DNA of 34,184 nucleotides from Ignavibacteriota bacterium (GTDB lineage: Bacteria; Bacteroidota; Ignavibacteria; Tepidaquicellales; Tepidaquicellaceae), in NCBI GenBank assembly GCA_020437545.1, contig JAGQWH010000022.1, positions 1-34,184 on the forward strand. The letters run 5' to 3'. Position numbers and translations under genes: made by a program. The notes beneath the pieces are model-generated. The model was not told where the DNA came from. It saw only the letters and a list, made by a program, of their open reading frames with translations, and searched no databases. Shown one piece after another: positions 9,099 to 16,787 of the stretch. Each line of letters begins with the position of its first letter. Position 1 is the stretch's first letter.

Positions 9099-10685
9099 AG
9101 AATATTCTCAGCAGATATCAAAAAAAAACCTCTAATATATTTATCAGTATTCTTATTTGTAGTTTCTGCAAACATTTTAGTTTCTGATTATCTTTCAGAT
9201 GATGCATATATTTCATTCCGTTATTCCCAAAATCTCATTGAAGAGGGTTCTCTTTATTACAATACAGGTGAATCAGATCAATTCGGATACACAAATCCCG
9301 CATTCATATTAATTTTATCCTTTATCAGGATACTGACTTTTAATTTTGTCTCCTATGAAATTATTTCAAGAATAATAAGTTCATTAATTCTCACTTACTT
9401 TGCATATGTAATTTTTTCTCAGACGGCTTCTTCAGATGGAAAATATTTGCCGTATGTAAAAACATTTGCTTTATTTCTTTTATTGATAATATTTCCTTAC
9501 CTGCTGCCCAATTTTTTTAACGGACTTGAAACTGCAATATTTTCTTTTCTGATTTATTATATTTTGAAGGAAGCTTTTTCGGTTGAAAAAGATAATCCCG
9601 TAATTTACACTGTTGTCTTATCGGCAGCTCTTACGATGAGATTTGATTCGTTTATTTGTTTACTTCCTTTGTTAATCTTTGAAACAATTCAAATATTCAG
9701 AGGGAAAGGAAACTTAAAATTCAGGAATCTGGGGATAGCATTTTTCACGTCTGCAATTATTTTTTCAGCCAATTATCTCTTTACCGGTTACCTTGTACCA
9801 TTATCATTTGAACATAAATTAGATCACAACTTCAATACTGAAACATTATTTGATTATCTTCGCTTATATTTTCTGATAATTTTTCCTTTGCTTATATCCT
9901 ATATATTCATAAAGAACGAAAAATCAAAAGTTTATAAAGCATATCAATGTTTACTGGGATCAATATTCTATATTTATATTTCCGTATTTTACAGTTTCTT
10001 TGTTGAATGGATGTATTACAGATATGTGTTTCCATTTTTCTTTGCTCTCTTTCTTATTTTTTTATTAAATGTTTTAAAAAAGGAAATCAAAACTTCCGGA
10101 ATACTATATCCGGTATTTATTTATTTCTTATTTTTATTTTCAATATTAATGCCTGACAGTTATCAGTATGTATCAGGTTACAGAATATCAGGGATGCCGG
10201 CCGTCAGAGACCTGACTGACATTCTCAAAGAATCCAAAACAGATGAAAAATACAGGATAGTCGCTTCTGCTGATGCGGGGTATATTCCTTATAAATCCGA
10301 ATGGAAATTTTTAGACCTGAAAGGGCTTACTACCCCTGAAGTACTTCATGATAGGATTGGAAATGTAGTAAAAAAGATCAATCCAACTGTTTTGGTTATT
10401 TCCTGCGATCTTGGCCCTGAATTTAAAAGCACACTTATATCACAGTATCAAAACGGAAATGACAGCGTGCCGGATAATTATTTTCTTGTAAATGATATCC
10501 TGCTGACGAATAAGTATTTCGAGCCTGATTGGGATTATACTTATTATATATATTTAAATGAAAATGCAGATCCGGAACTAATAGAAAAACTTGGCAAACT
10601 CAGTGTTAATGCAGATGAAGAAATGGGTTATCAGAAATATGTTTACCTGTTTTTTAAGAATCTGAATGATATGATAAAATTATAA
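9099..10685 (+). CDS. GT-C-type polytopic membrane protein, 5' end probably frameshifted
   Basis: The open frame encodes a multi-spanning membrane protein with roughly nine or ten hydrophobic helices and a soluble C-terminal part. Near its beginning is SDYLSDDAYISFRYSQNLIEEG followed by FGYTNPAF. A little later come NGLETAIFSF and RFDSFICLLPLL. These match GT-C membrane glycosyltransferases of the AftB/GT39-related kind, where the paired aspartates are catalytic. No ATG, GTG or TTG exists in frame before the TTG at 9447, which would delete the DD motif. The frame is closed by TAA at 9096. In the neighbouring frame coding-like sequence (KIESLTGIFNIFFSGIKEY) runs into the A9 run at 9120-9128, so adding one A would join the two. 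A sequencing error or a real frameshift is likely. The DNA is clearly more AT-rich than its neighbours, which fits acquired DNA. Sugar substrate unknown. Confidence 0.7.
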   Translation, partial: RIFSADIKKKPLIYLSVFLFVVSANILVSDYLSDDAYISFRYSQNLIEEGSLYYNTGESDQFGYTNPAFILILSFIRILTFNFVSYEIISRIISSLILTYFAYVIFSQTASSDGKYLPYVKTFALFLLLIIFPYLLPNFFNGLETAIFSFLIYYILKEAFSVEKDNPVIYTVVLSAALTMRFDSFICLLPLLIFETIQIFRGKGNLKFRNLGIAFFTSAIIFSANYLFTGYLVPLSFEHKLDHNFNTETLFDYLRLYFLIIFPLLISYIFIKNEKSKVYKAYQCLLGSIFYIYISVFYSFFVEWMYYRYVFPFFFALFLIFLLNVLKKEIKTSGILYPVFIYFLFLFSILMPDSYQYVSGYRISGMPAVRDLTDILKESKTDEKYRIVASADAGYIPYKSEWKFLDLKGLTTPEVLHDRIGNVVKKINPTVLVISCDLGPEFKSTLISQYQNGNDSVPDNYFLVNDILLTNKYFEPDWDYTYYIYLNENADPELIEKLGKLSVNADEEMGYQKYVYLFFKNLNDMIKL

Positions 10686-10726
10686 AAACTATTTCCGGAA
10701 GAAAATTTTACCGGCGTTTAGTTTTT
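10684..10726. terminator. Bidirectional terminator between GT-C gene and asnB
   Basis: The arms AAAAACTATTTCCGG and CCGGCGTTTAGTTTTT can pair (AAAAACTA with TAGTTTTT, and CCGG with CCGG) around a 12-base AT-rich loop. There is an A-run on one side and a T-run on the other. It lies exactly between two convergent genes and overlaps the asnB stop. Confidence 0.65.
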
Positions 10727-12289
10727 TGTTAAGTCAGGTGATTTAGGAATTTCCTTTTTCGCATGAATGACCCTTTGAGCTGCAAATTCTGCATTTGAAT
10801 AATGCCGATAAAAAAGATCAAAACAATAAGCTTCTTCTTTGTTCTGAAGATAATACGAAGGGTTGTTTTTAATGATTTCAGAAGAATCTTTATCGCTTAA
10901 CCGGTTGCCGGCAAATTCATACAATATACCGCTTTCCTTTTCCACACTCCCTGTTCCGGCTCCTTCAAGCAAAGTCATTTTAGGTCTGTTATAAATATAT
11001 TCAGGAAGAATATCCTTGAATGCTTCTCTAAGAATTAACTTTGTAGTCAATTGACCGTTTTTATCTTCAGCTACTTTCATTTTCGGCTGTATATTCAAAG
11101 CAAATTCTACAAGCTCCCTGTCAAGAAAAGGCTCTCTGATCTCAAGTGAATAATTCATTCCGGTCCTGTCTATTCGTAACAACTGTGTTCTGTAAAGATC
11201 ATTCAGAAGAGCAAGTATCTTTTTTTGAAATTCATCAGCATTTTTTTCAGGATCAATAAATAGAAAATCTCCATAGCCGCCAAACACTTCGTCACTTCCC
11301 TCTCCGCAGATCGCGATCTTAAATCCGAGATCGTGTGCTGTCTTTGCAAGTTTCATAGAAAGCAAGGAACCTCTGACTACGTTTGGTTCAAATGTTTCCA
11401 CCGAATAAATAATTTCCGGTACATTTTCCAGAAGTTCATCTTTCTTTGAATTTACATGACAGTATTTCAGATCCAGTTCTTCACAAAACCGCTTTGCAAA
11501 TATAACATCATCTGATGATTCTTCTCCGATTATTATTCCCGTTACATTATTATTATATTTGGTGCAAAGCAAATGAACGATCGAGCTGTCGAGACCGCCG
11601 CTCAGAAAAACTGCAATTGGCAGATCGGTCTGAACTCTTTTCTTCACAGCCGCATCAAGTAGCTCCCGGACTTTCATCGCAACTGTTTCAATAGTATCTG
11701 TGACATATTTTGTTTCAGGGATTTTATAATATTGAAACACGCCATCATTGGATAAGTAATGTCCGGGTTTAAGTTCATTTACAGGACCACTATCAAAACC
11801 ATCAAAGGATTTCATTTCAGAAGAAATGAAAACAGTATCATTCTTTCTTAAATAAAAAAATGGCTTTACTCCGAAAAAGTCCCGTACTCCGTAAAATTCA
11901 TTCTTGATTTTATCAAAGATCAGAAATGCGAACATGCCTTCAAGCATTTCAATGAACTGCATTCCATACTCTTCATAAAGATGAGCAAGAATTTCGGTAT
12001 CGCAATCAGTTTTAAATATATGACCTTTCTGTTCGAGTTCAGATCTGAGCTCTTTGTAATTATAGATTTCGCCGTTAAAAACAACACCGGCAGTTTCATT
12101 CTCATTGAAGAACGGCTGAGTACCATGATCAATGTCCACTATCCTGAGGCGGACACTTCCGAGAATTGAATTTCCGAATTCCGTATGTATCGGTAAGGAA
12201 TCTCCGCGGTGAGAGATCTTATCAAGCATAGGTCCAATCAGTTTCTTATCCCGGGTTTCAGGATTAATTATCGCTGCTATTCCGCACAT
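10718..12289 (-). CDS. asnB: Asparagine synthase (glutamine-hydrolysing)
   Basis: Cytoplasmic enzyme that makes asparagine from aspartate, ATP and glutamine. The N-terminal class II glutaminase domain begins MCGIAA, with Cys2 as nucleophile, and contains SHRGD, FNGEIYNY and GMFAFLIFD (residues 1 to about 190). The synthetase domain carries the ATP pyrophosphatase loop SGGLDSS at 230-236 and REPFLDRELVEFAL further on. At 523 aa it is a little shorter than the E. coli AsnB type, closer to the compact B forms. The start is fixed by the need for Cys2. It is a single gene, convergent with the GT-C gene. A role in modifying a glycan or peptide rather than free asparagine synthesis cannot be excluded. 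Confidence 0.9.
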   Translation of the reverse strand: MCGIAAIINPETRDKKLIGPMLDKISHRGDSLPIHTEFGNSILGSVRLRIVDIDHGTQPFFNENETAGVVFNGEIYNYKELRSELEQKGHIFKTDCDTEILAHLYEEYGMQFIEMLEGMFAFLIFDKIKNEFYGVRDFFGVKPFFYLRKNDTVFISSEMKSFDGFDSGPVNELKPGHYLSNDGVFQYYKIPETKYVTDTIETVAMKVRELLDAAVKKRVQTDLPIAVFLSGGLDSSIVHLLCTKYNNNVTGIIIGEESSDDVIFAKRFCEELDLKYCHVNSKKDELLENVPEIIYSVETFEPNVVRGSLLSMKLAKTAHDLGFKIAICGEGSDEVFGGYGDFLFIDPEKNADEFQKKILALLNDLYRTQLLRIDRTGMNYSLEIREPFLDRELVEFALNIQPKMKVAEDKNGQLTTKLILREAFKDILPEYIYNRPKMTLLEGAGTGSVEKESGILYEFAGNRLSDKDSSEIIKNNPSYYLQNKEEAYCFDLFYRHYSNAEFAAQRVIHAKKEIPKSPDLTKN

Positions 12290-12510
12290 AGTTTTTACTT
12301 AATTGAATTTCAGAACCAAAATTATTTTAGTATGGAATAAAATAAAAGATGTGATGTATAATTTCAATGTTTTACATATAATTAAATAAAATTTTACAAA
12401 CCTTGTTGTCAGAGCTGAAATTTTTGCAGCTTTGTTCCGCCGAAGCAGTTTTCGGTTAATAAATTCTAACTTGCAATAATTACTTCAAATTACTTTTTTG
12501 AAAATTAATA

Positions 12511-13098
12511 ATGAAAAAGAAGATCATGCTGCAATACCTCATACATTACGAAACCGAAAAATTCATCGGGGAGAATTTCGCATTTCTGATCAAGCTGGCT
12601 GCTAAAAAAGATCCCGTAATGTCAAAGCGCGGGATCATAACTGCCATACCGCTTGAAGATTCATTCTTTCAGCATAAAGGAACTGACAAGAGAAACTACA
12701 TGATTCTGCTGTCAGATGATCCTTTATTCTGCAAATACATCAGAGTAAGCTATGTCGGCAATTATTATTTCGGATTCAGGATAAATGTCATGCACTTCAT
12801 AAAGACCTTTCTCGCAAAGGAAAAAAATCAAAGAAAATTCTCAGCGAATAAATTCATGTACAGCGACATGCTGAAAAATTATTTCAGAAACCGCTGGTAT
12901 GAAACAAAGGATGGCTACCTGTTTGAGAGCAGATACAAAGATCACAGAAAGAGTCAGGATATTGGGATCCTGATAGATGAAGACCGGAGGGATATGATAC
13001 TCAAAGATATGAGTGCATTTCTGAAAATGAGTATTGATTCCGAGAAAGAGCAGTTTGATCTTATAAAAATGTTTCTGAGGTTTAAGAAGGAGATCTGA
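12511..13098 (+). CDS. Unrecognised protein, 195 aa
   Basis: I do not recognise this family. The protein starts MKKKIMLQYLIHYETEKFIGEN and is rich in Lys, Phe, Tyr and Asp. It has no signal peptide or membrane helix, so it is probably a soluble cytoplasmic protein. The middle part (YMILLSDDPLFCKYIRVSYVGNYYFGFRI) looks beta-rich, while the last 50 residues look helical and charged. Upstream lies about 220 bases of AT-rich DNA. Downstream is a heptamer array and an antisense antitoxin-like gene. The ATG start is the first in frame. Codon use looks like that of the neighbours, so it is probably a real gene. Confidence 0.7.
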   Translation: MKKKIMLQYLIHYETEKFIGENFAFLIKLAAKKDPVMSKRGIITAIPLEDSFFQHKGTDKRNYMILLSDDPLFCKYIRVSYVGNYYFGFRINVMHFIKTFLAKEKNQRKFSANKFMYSDMLKNYFRNRWYETKDGYLFESRYKDHRKSQDIGILIDEDRRDMILKDMSAFLKMSIDSEKEQFDLIKMFLRFKKEI

Positions 13099-13214
13099 AA
13101 CGAGGAATTTATTTTACATTCTAAATAAAAATTTATTAAGACCGGTAAACAGAGCATAAAAAAATACCCCTGTGAAAAATTGCCGGGTACTCGGAAAGAG
13201 CATCCGCTTAAAGA

Positions 13215-13306
13215 GGGTTCAAAGGTCAAATGTCAGAGGTCATCTAAGTATCACATCTGACGTTTGACGTTTGACGTTTGTCGTTTGACGTTTGACATCT
13301 GACGGT
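13215..13306. repeat. Heptamer tandem array (GTCAAAT/GTCAGAG, then GTTTGAC)
   Basis: Two related 7-base arrays lie back to back. The first has copies such as GTCAAAT, GTCAGAG and GTCATCT. The second, longer one has CATCTGAC followed by several GTTTGAC copies and CATCTGAC again. It ends at the stop codon of the minus-strand antitoxin-like gene. Confidence 0.8.
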
Positions 13307-13307
13307 C

Positions 13308-13547
13308 TTAATCTGAATATCTCGATACATACTGATCAAGCAGATTCCTGATGACTTTCTGATACTGGCTTTTATTTTTACCCGCAAGTTCTTTGAAAAA
13401 ATCCACACTGGATCTGCTGAGATTCAGAGTAACTTTTACTGTATCGTCTTTTAAAACCAGTTCATCAGGAGACGGCAGGAAGTCCCTTACGACTTCAACC
13501 TTACCGAGATTTTCATTAGTGTATTTTATTTTCTTTTTCATAATCAT
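13308..13547 (-). CDS. BrnA/CopG-like antitoxin, apparently without a toxin partner
   Basis: A 79-aa protein whose second half, VTLNLSRSSVDFFKELAGKN followed by YQKVIRNLLDQYV, is a ribbon-helix-helix-type DNA-binding segment as in BrnA/CopG-like antitoxins. In the family these proteins repress their own promoter and neutralise a small RNase toxin, often BrnT-like. Here no toxin frame is found on either side. The DNA upstream on the minus strand (13548-13946) holds only repeats. The first ATG is at 13547, but the ATG at 13541, giving MKKKIKYTNE, may be the true start. A decayed second copy lies at 8521. It is either an orphan regulator or the survivor of a broken module. Confidence 0.75.
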   Translation of the reverse strand: MIMKKKIKYTNENLGKVEVVRDFLPSPDELVLKDDTVKVTLNLSRSSVDFFKELAGKNKSQYQKVIRNLLDQYVSRYSD

Positions 13548-13554
13548 ACTAATA

Positions 13555-13582
13555 GTCAGACGTCAGAGGTCAGATGTCAGAC
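13555..13582. repeat. Heptamer tandem array (GTCAGAC)
   Basis: Four perfect-length copies of a 7-base unit, GTCAGAC, GTCAGAG, GTCAGAT and GTCAGAC. The array lies just upstream of the antitoxin-like gene, so this gene has a 7-base array at both ends. Confidence 0.9.
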
Positions 13583-13607
13583 GGAAGATGAAATTAAGCT
13601 TTAAGAC

Positions 13608-13696
13608 TACTCGTTCCAATCCGCCGAGGCGGACATAGATTTGGAAAGTTGATTTAATGTGAAATTTCGTTACCAAGCTAAGGCTGGTAACGAGTA
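13608..13696. repeat. REP-like palindromic element with two hairpins
   Basis: An 89-base element bounded by TACTCGTT and its exact inverse AACGAGTA. Inside are two hairpins. The first (13614-13646) pairs TTCCAA with TTGGAA and contains the 14-base palindrome TCCGCCGAGGCGGA at 13620-13633. The second (13668-13692) pairs CGTTACCA with TGGTAACG around a 9-base loop. The layout resembles REP or MITE-like intergenic repeats. The same 14-base palindrome occurs again at 22752. Confidence 0.7.
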
Positions 13697-13787
13697 TGTT
13701 ATAAAAGACCATACGGATATACATACAATAGTATGGTTTTTCAAGACCGCTTAATTCAAATGTTATCGAAAAAGTATCAGGAAAATT

Positions 13788-13811
13788 TCTCTGCGTCTCT
13801 GCTTCTCTGCC
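13788..13811. repeat. Short direct repeat TCTCTGCN x3
   Basis: Three adjacent 8-base copies, TCTCTGCG, TCTCTGCT and TCTCTGCC. Together with the preceding element they account for much of the 400-base gap before the chitinase gene. I see no gene in the rest of 13697-13946. Confidence 0.6.
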
Positions 13812-13946
13812 TTAAAAAAACTCCACTTAATCCACGTTCCATTATTTGTCTAAAGACCGGGATCAGGATATCAAAATGACAATCTCCATTTTAAATAAAA
13901 ACCAATTAACTTATTTTTTCCTGCCCCAATTAAAAATAATTCCATT

Positions 13947-15557
13947 ATGAAAAAATCCTGTATCATTTTATTCAGTCTGTTTACTGTCTTTGTTGGTGAT
14001 TCCTTTTCACAGTCCGCCGCAGCGGATCCGGATCCTGCACTGATCGGGTACTGGCAGAACTGGAACGATTTTCAGTGTCCATACATCCCGCTGACTCAGA
14101 TCGATACAAGCTATAATATAATTCCTGTCGCATTTGCCGTTCCCGTGTCGGGGACATCATACAATATGACTTTTACTCCGGATGGTGTTTCACAACTTAC
14201 ACTTCAGAGGCAGATCGATACTATGCAGATGAGAGGAAAGAAGATCATAATTTCTATTGGCGGTGCAAATGATCCGGTTTCTCTGAATGATACTAATCAG
14301 AGGAATGTATTCATATCTTCTATGATGAATATTATAAATACATATGGATTTGACGGAATAGATATTGATCTTGAAGGAAGTTCGCTGTCGGTCTCCGGCG
14401 GAACGATCGCAAACCCGGTTGATGCAAAGATCATTAATCTGATCTATGCGATCAGAAAAATCATGGATCAGTACAGAACTCAATACAATAAAAAAATGAT
14501 CCTGACAATGGCACCTGAAACTGCATTTGTACAGGGCGGAATGTCAGCTTATGCCGGTATCTGGGGAGCGTATCTGCCTGTGATAGATGCGCTGAGAGAT
14601 TCTATAGAAGTTCTGCACGTGCAGCTATACAACAGCGGAAGCATGTACGGCATTGATGGTCATATTTATAATCAGGGAACAGTTGATTTTATTCTTTCAC
14701 AGACCGAAGCAGTCATACAGGGATTCAATACTGCCGGCGGATATTTCAACGGATTAAGGCAGGATCAGATAGCAGTCGGTCTGCCAGCCTGTCCGAATGC
14801 TGCCGGCGGAGGATACATTATTCCCGATTCGGTGAAAGCAGCTATTCAGTATCTCAGAGGACTCGCTCCGAAGCCTGCCGGTTACACCAAAGTGAGTTCC
14901 TACCCGGATCTCAGAGGAATGATGGACTGGTCCGTTAACTGGGATAAAGTCTCAACCTGCGGAGCCGTCTATGAGTATGCGAATAATTTTAATTTAATAT
15001 TCCGGCCATCTCAGACTTTGAGTTTAAATTTGTTCATTCAGGGATTTTATATTCAGGCGGCTGATTCAATGAGACGCGACACAGTAAGAGTAATTCTGCG
15101 TGATACTGTTTCACCTTATCCTATTGCAGATTCATCAGCAGCATTTATGAATTCAAACGGTTCGGCAGTTTTTAATTTCACAAATGCACAGAACAATCAT
15201 AGATATTACATTCAGATAAAACACAGGAATTCGCTTGAGACATGGAGCAAATCGGGCGGTGAGATTTTTCTTTCTTCGGTAATGAATTATGATTTAACTT
15301 CAGCAGCTTCACAGGCATTCGGAAATAATATTATTATTGTTAATACTTCACCTGTCAGATATGCCGTTTACAGCGGAGATGTAAATCAGGACGGAAGCAT
15401 AGATCTGTCGGATGTTGTGCTGGTCAATAATGACGCGTCTTTTTTCATTACGGGTTATGTGAATACCGATGTGAACGGGGACATGGTCACGGATCTCTCG
15501 GATCAGCTGATAGCTTTTAATAATGCGGGAGAGTTTGTGATGAAGGCGGTGCCGTGA
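13947..15557 (+). CDS. Secreted GH18 chitinase-like protein with dockerin-like C-terminus
   Basis: A 536-aa protein with a signal peptide (MKKSCIILFSLFTVFVGDSFSQS, cut near residue 21). Residues about 30-350 form a GH18 barrel: GYWQNWND near the start, KIIISIGGAN at 99-108, and the active-site motif DGIDIDLE at 136-143, with E143 as the catalytic acid. MMDWSVNWDK closes the barrel. GH18 enzymes cut beta-1,4-linked N-acetylglucosamine polymers. Residues about 355-470 form a beta-rich module with YYIQIKHRNSLETWS. Residues 477-519 carry two calcium-loop-like repeats, GDVNQDGSIDLSD and TDVNGDMVTDLSD, as in dockerins. The protein ends shortly after these, and no type IX sorting domain is seen. The same C-terminal module ends the BNR-repeat protein at 16788. 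Confidence 0.88.
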   Translation: MKKSCIILFSLFTVFVGDSFSQSAAADPDPALIGYWQNWNDFQCPYIPLTQIDTSYNIIPVAFAVPVSGTSYNMTFTPDGVSQLTLQRQIDTMQMRGKKIIISIGGANDPVSLNDTNQRNVFISSMMNIINTYGFDGIDIDLEGSSLSVSGGTIANPVDAKIINLIYAIRKIMDQYRTQYNKKMILTMAPETAFVQGGMSAYAGIWGAYLPVIDALRDSIEVLHVQLYNSGSMYGIDGHIYNQGTVDFILSQTEAVIQGFNTAGGYFNGLRQDQIAVGLPACPNAAGGGYIIPDSVKAAIQYLRGLAPKPAGYTKVSSYPDLRGMMDWSVNWDKVSTCGAVYEYANNFNLIFRPSQTLSLNLFIQGFYIQAADSMRRDTVRVILRDTVSPYPIADSSAAFMNSNGSAVFNFTNAQNNHRYYIQIKHRNSLETWSKSGGEIFLSSVMNYDLTSAASQAFGNNIIIVNTSPVRYAVYSGDVNQDGSIDLSDVVLVNNDASFFITGYVNTDVNGDMVTDLSDQLIAFNNAGEFVMKAVP

Positions 15558-15828
15558 ACATTTCGGAGTTATGATACCACTAACCTCCACAGCGGAACGA
15601 AGGCTCAAAGTTTATTAGTATGATCCTGTTTAAAAAATTTTGTTTTTATTTTATCTGAATATTGATATTTTCAGCAGGCTTTTAAAAACTGTTAGCATAA
15701 ACTTTAAAACAATTTCCAAAAAATGAAATCAACCAAAACGATCTCTTTACAATTGATAAGTTTTGGTTCATTCTGTGGTTAGTTGGAGAAATCACAAGAA
15801 TTTATTACAACAATCAAAACCATATACA

Positions 15829-16305
15829 ATGAACAACCAAAAAATCACCCCATGTCTCTGGGTTGAAAAAGACGCAAAAGCAGTAGCAGAGTATTACCTG
15901 TCCATATTTAAGGACGGTAAACTGAAAGACTACCGGTTATTTGAGAATATGCCGGACGAGAACGGAAATGGTAACTCCGGAAGTTTTGAAACTGCCGTAA
16001 TAGAGCTTGCGGGAATCGAATTTTCCATACTTGCCGCAGGACCGATGTTCAAATTCAATGAAGCAATTTCACTTGTCATAAACTGCAAAGACCAGAACGA
16101 AGTGGATTACTACTGGGAAGCGCTTACTACCAATGGCGGAGAGGAAGGGGTTTGCGGTTGGTGCAAAGACAAGTATGGTTTGTCATGGCAGGTTGTTCCC
16201 GTTGAATACTTTGAACTGATACACAGCGATGAACCTGCAGTCAGAGAAAAAGCTCTGAAGAATACTTTCAGGCAGAAGAAATTAATACTTTCAGATCTTA
16301 AATAA
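15829..16305 (+). CDS. PhnB-like VOC-superfamily protein
   Basis: A 158-aa cytoplasmic protein of the PhnB / 3-demethylubiquinone-9 3-methyltransferase-like group (glyoxalase/VOC fold). It shows ITPCLWVEKDAKAVAEYYLSIF near the start, VIELAGIEFSILAAGP in the middle, and the typical VDYYWEALTTNGGEEGVCGW followed by KDKYGLSWQVVP. The substrate is unknown, and despite the family name methyl transfer is not expected. An earlier in-frame ATG at 15763 would add 22 residues unlike the family, so the ATG at 15829 is used. It is followed 51 bases later by the DUF1905 gene, and the two may be cotranscribed. Confidence 0.88.
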   Translation: MNNQKITPCLWVEKDAKAVAEYYLSIFKDGKLKDYRLFENMPDENGNGNSGSFETAVIELAGIEFSILAAGPMFKFNEAISLVINCKDQNEVDYYWEALTTNGGEEGVCGWCKDKYGLSWQVVPVEYFELIHSDEPAVREKALKNTFRQKKLILSDLK

Positions 16306-16356
16306 ATGAATAATGGTGAAGAAGAAATAACCGGGGGATATAAATAAATAAGACAA

Positions 16357-16656
16357 ATGATCCGAAGAATAAAATACAAATTTACTGCAAAGGTCTGGCA
16401 GCATTCTACTCCTGCAGGCTGGCATTTTGTTTCGCTTCCGTTAAAAATATCCGCTGAGATCCGGGAAAATTTAAAGTGGCAGGAAGAAGGCTGGGGACGG
16501 TTGAAGGCAACAGCAAAAACCGGGAGCAGTGAATGGGAAACAGCAATATGGTTTGACACTAAACATAAAACCTATTTGCTTCCGCTAAAAGCTGAAGTAA
16601 GGAAAAAAGAGAAAATAGAATCTGATAAAGAAATAAAAACTACGATCTGGATCTGA
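16357..16656 (+). CDS. DUF1905 domain protein
   Basis: A 99-aa protein that is essentially one DUF1905 domain. It shows FTAKVWQHSTPAGWHFVSLP at the start, EEGWGRLKATAK in the middle and YLLPLKAEVRKKEKI near the end. The family is a small beta-barrel-like domain of unknown function, often found near VOC or YdeI-like proteins, which fits the PhnB-like neighbour upstream. The gene ends 73 bases before a strong terminator. Confidence 0.85.
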   Translation: MIRRIKYKFTAKVWQHSTPAGWHFVSLPLKISAEIRENLKWQEEGWGRLKATAKTGSSEWETAIWFDTKHKTYLLPLKAEVRKKEKIESDKEIKTTIWI

Positions 16657-16729
16657 TTTCCCGCGGTTGTTGGTGACCTTCAACGGCATAACATAAAATA
16701 ATTATTCCGGCATTAAGTCTTATAAAACC

Positions 16730-16764
16730 AAAAAGGGAACGGCAATTACTGCCGGTCCCTTTTT
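16730..16764. terminator. Strong bidirectional intrinsic terminator
   Basis: Two 15-base arms, AAAAAGGGAACGGCA and TGCCGGTCCCTTTTT, pair except for one A-G mismatch around the 5-base loop ATTAC. The A-run and T-run at the ends make it work on both strands. It sits between the convergent DUF1905 and BNR-repeat genes. Confidence 0.9.
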
Positions 16765-16787
16765 GTTATCATGAAAAAAAATTATTT

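Noticed and set aside
13215-13306. Small RNA or riboswitch between the 195-aa gene and the antitoxin gene
   Set aside because: The sequence is explained by the 7-base arrays. No stable fold or conserved riboswitch core was visible.
15400-15557. Type IX secretion sorting domain at the end of the GH18 protein
   Set aside because: The protein ends directly after the second dockerin-like loop with EFVMKAVP. The usual beta-rich sorting domain with a basic end is absent. The same holds for the BNR protein.
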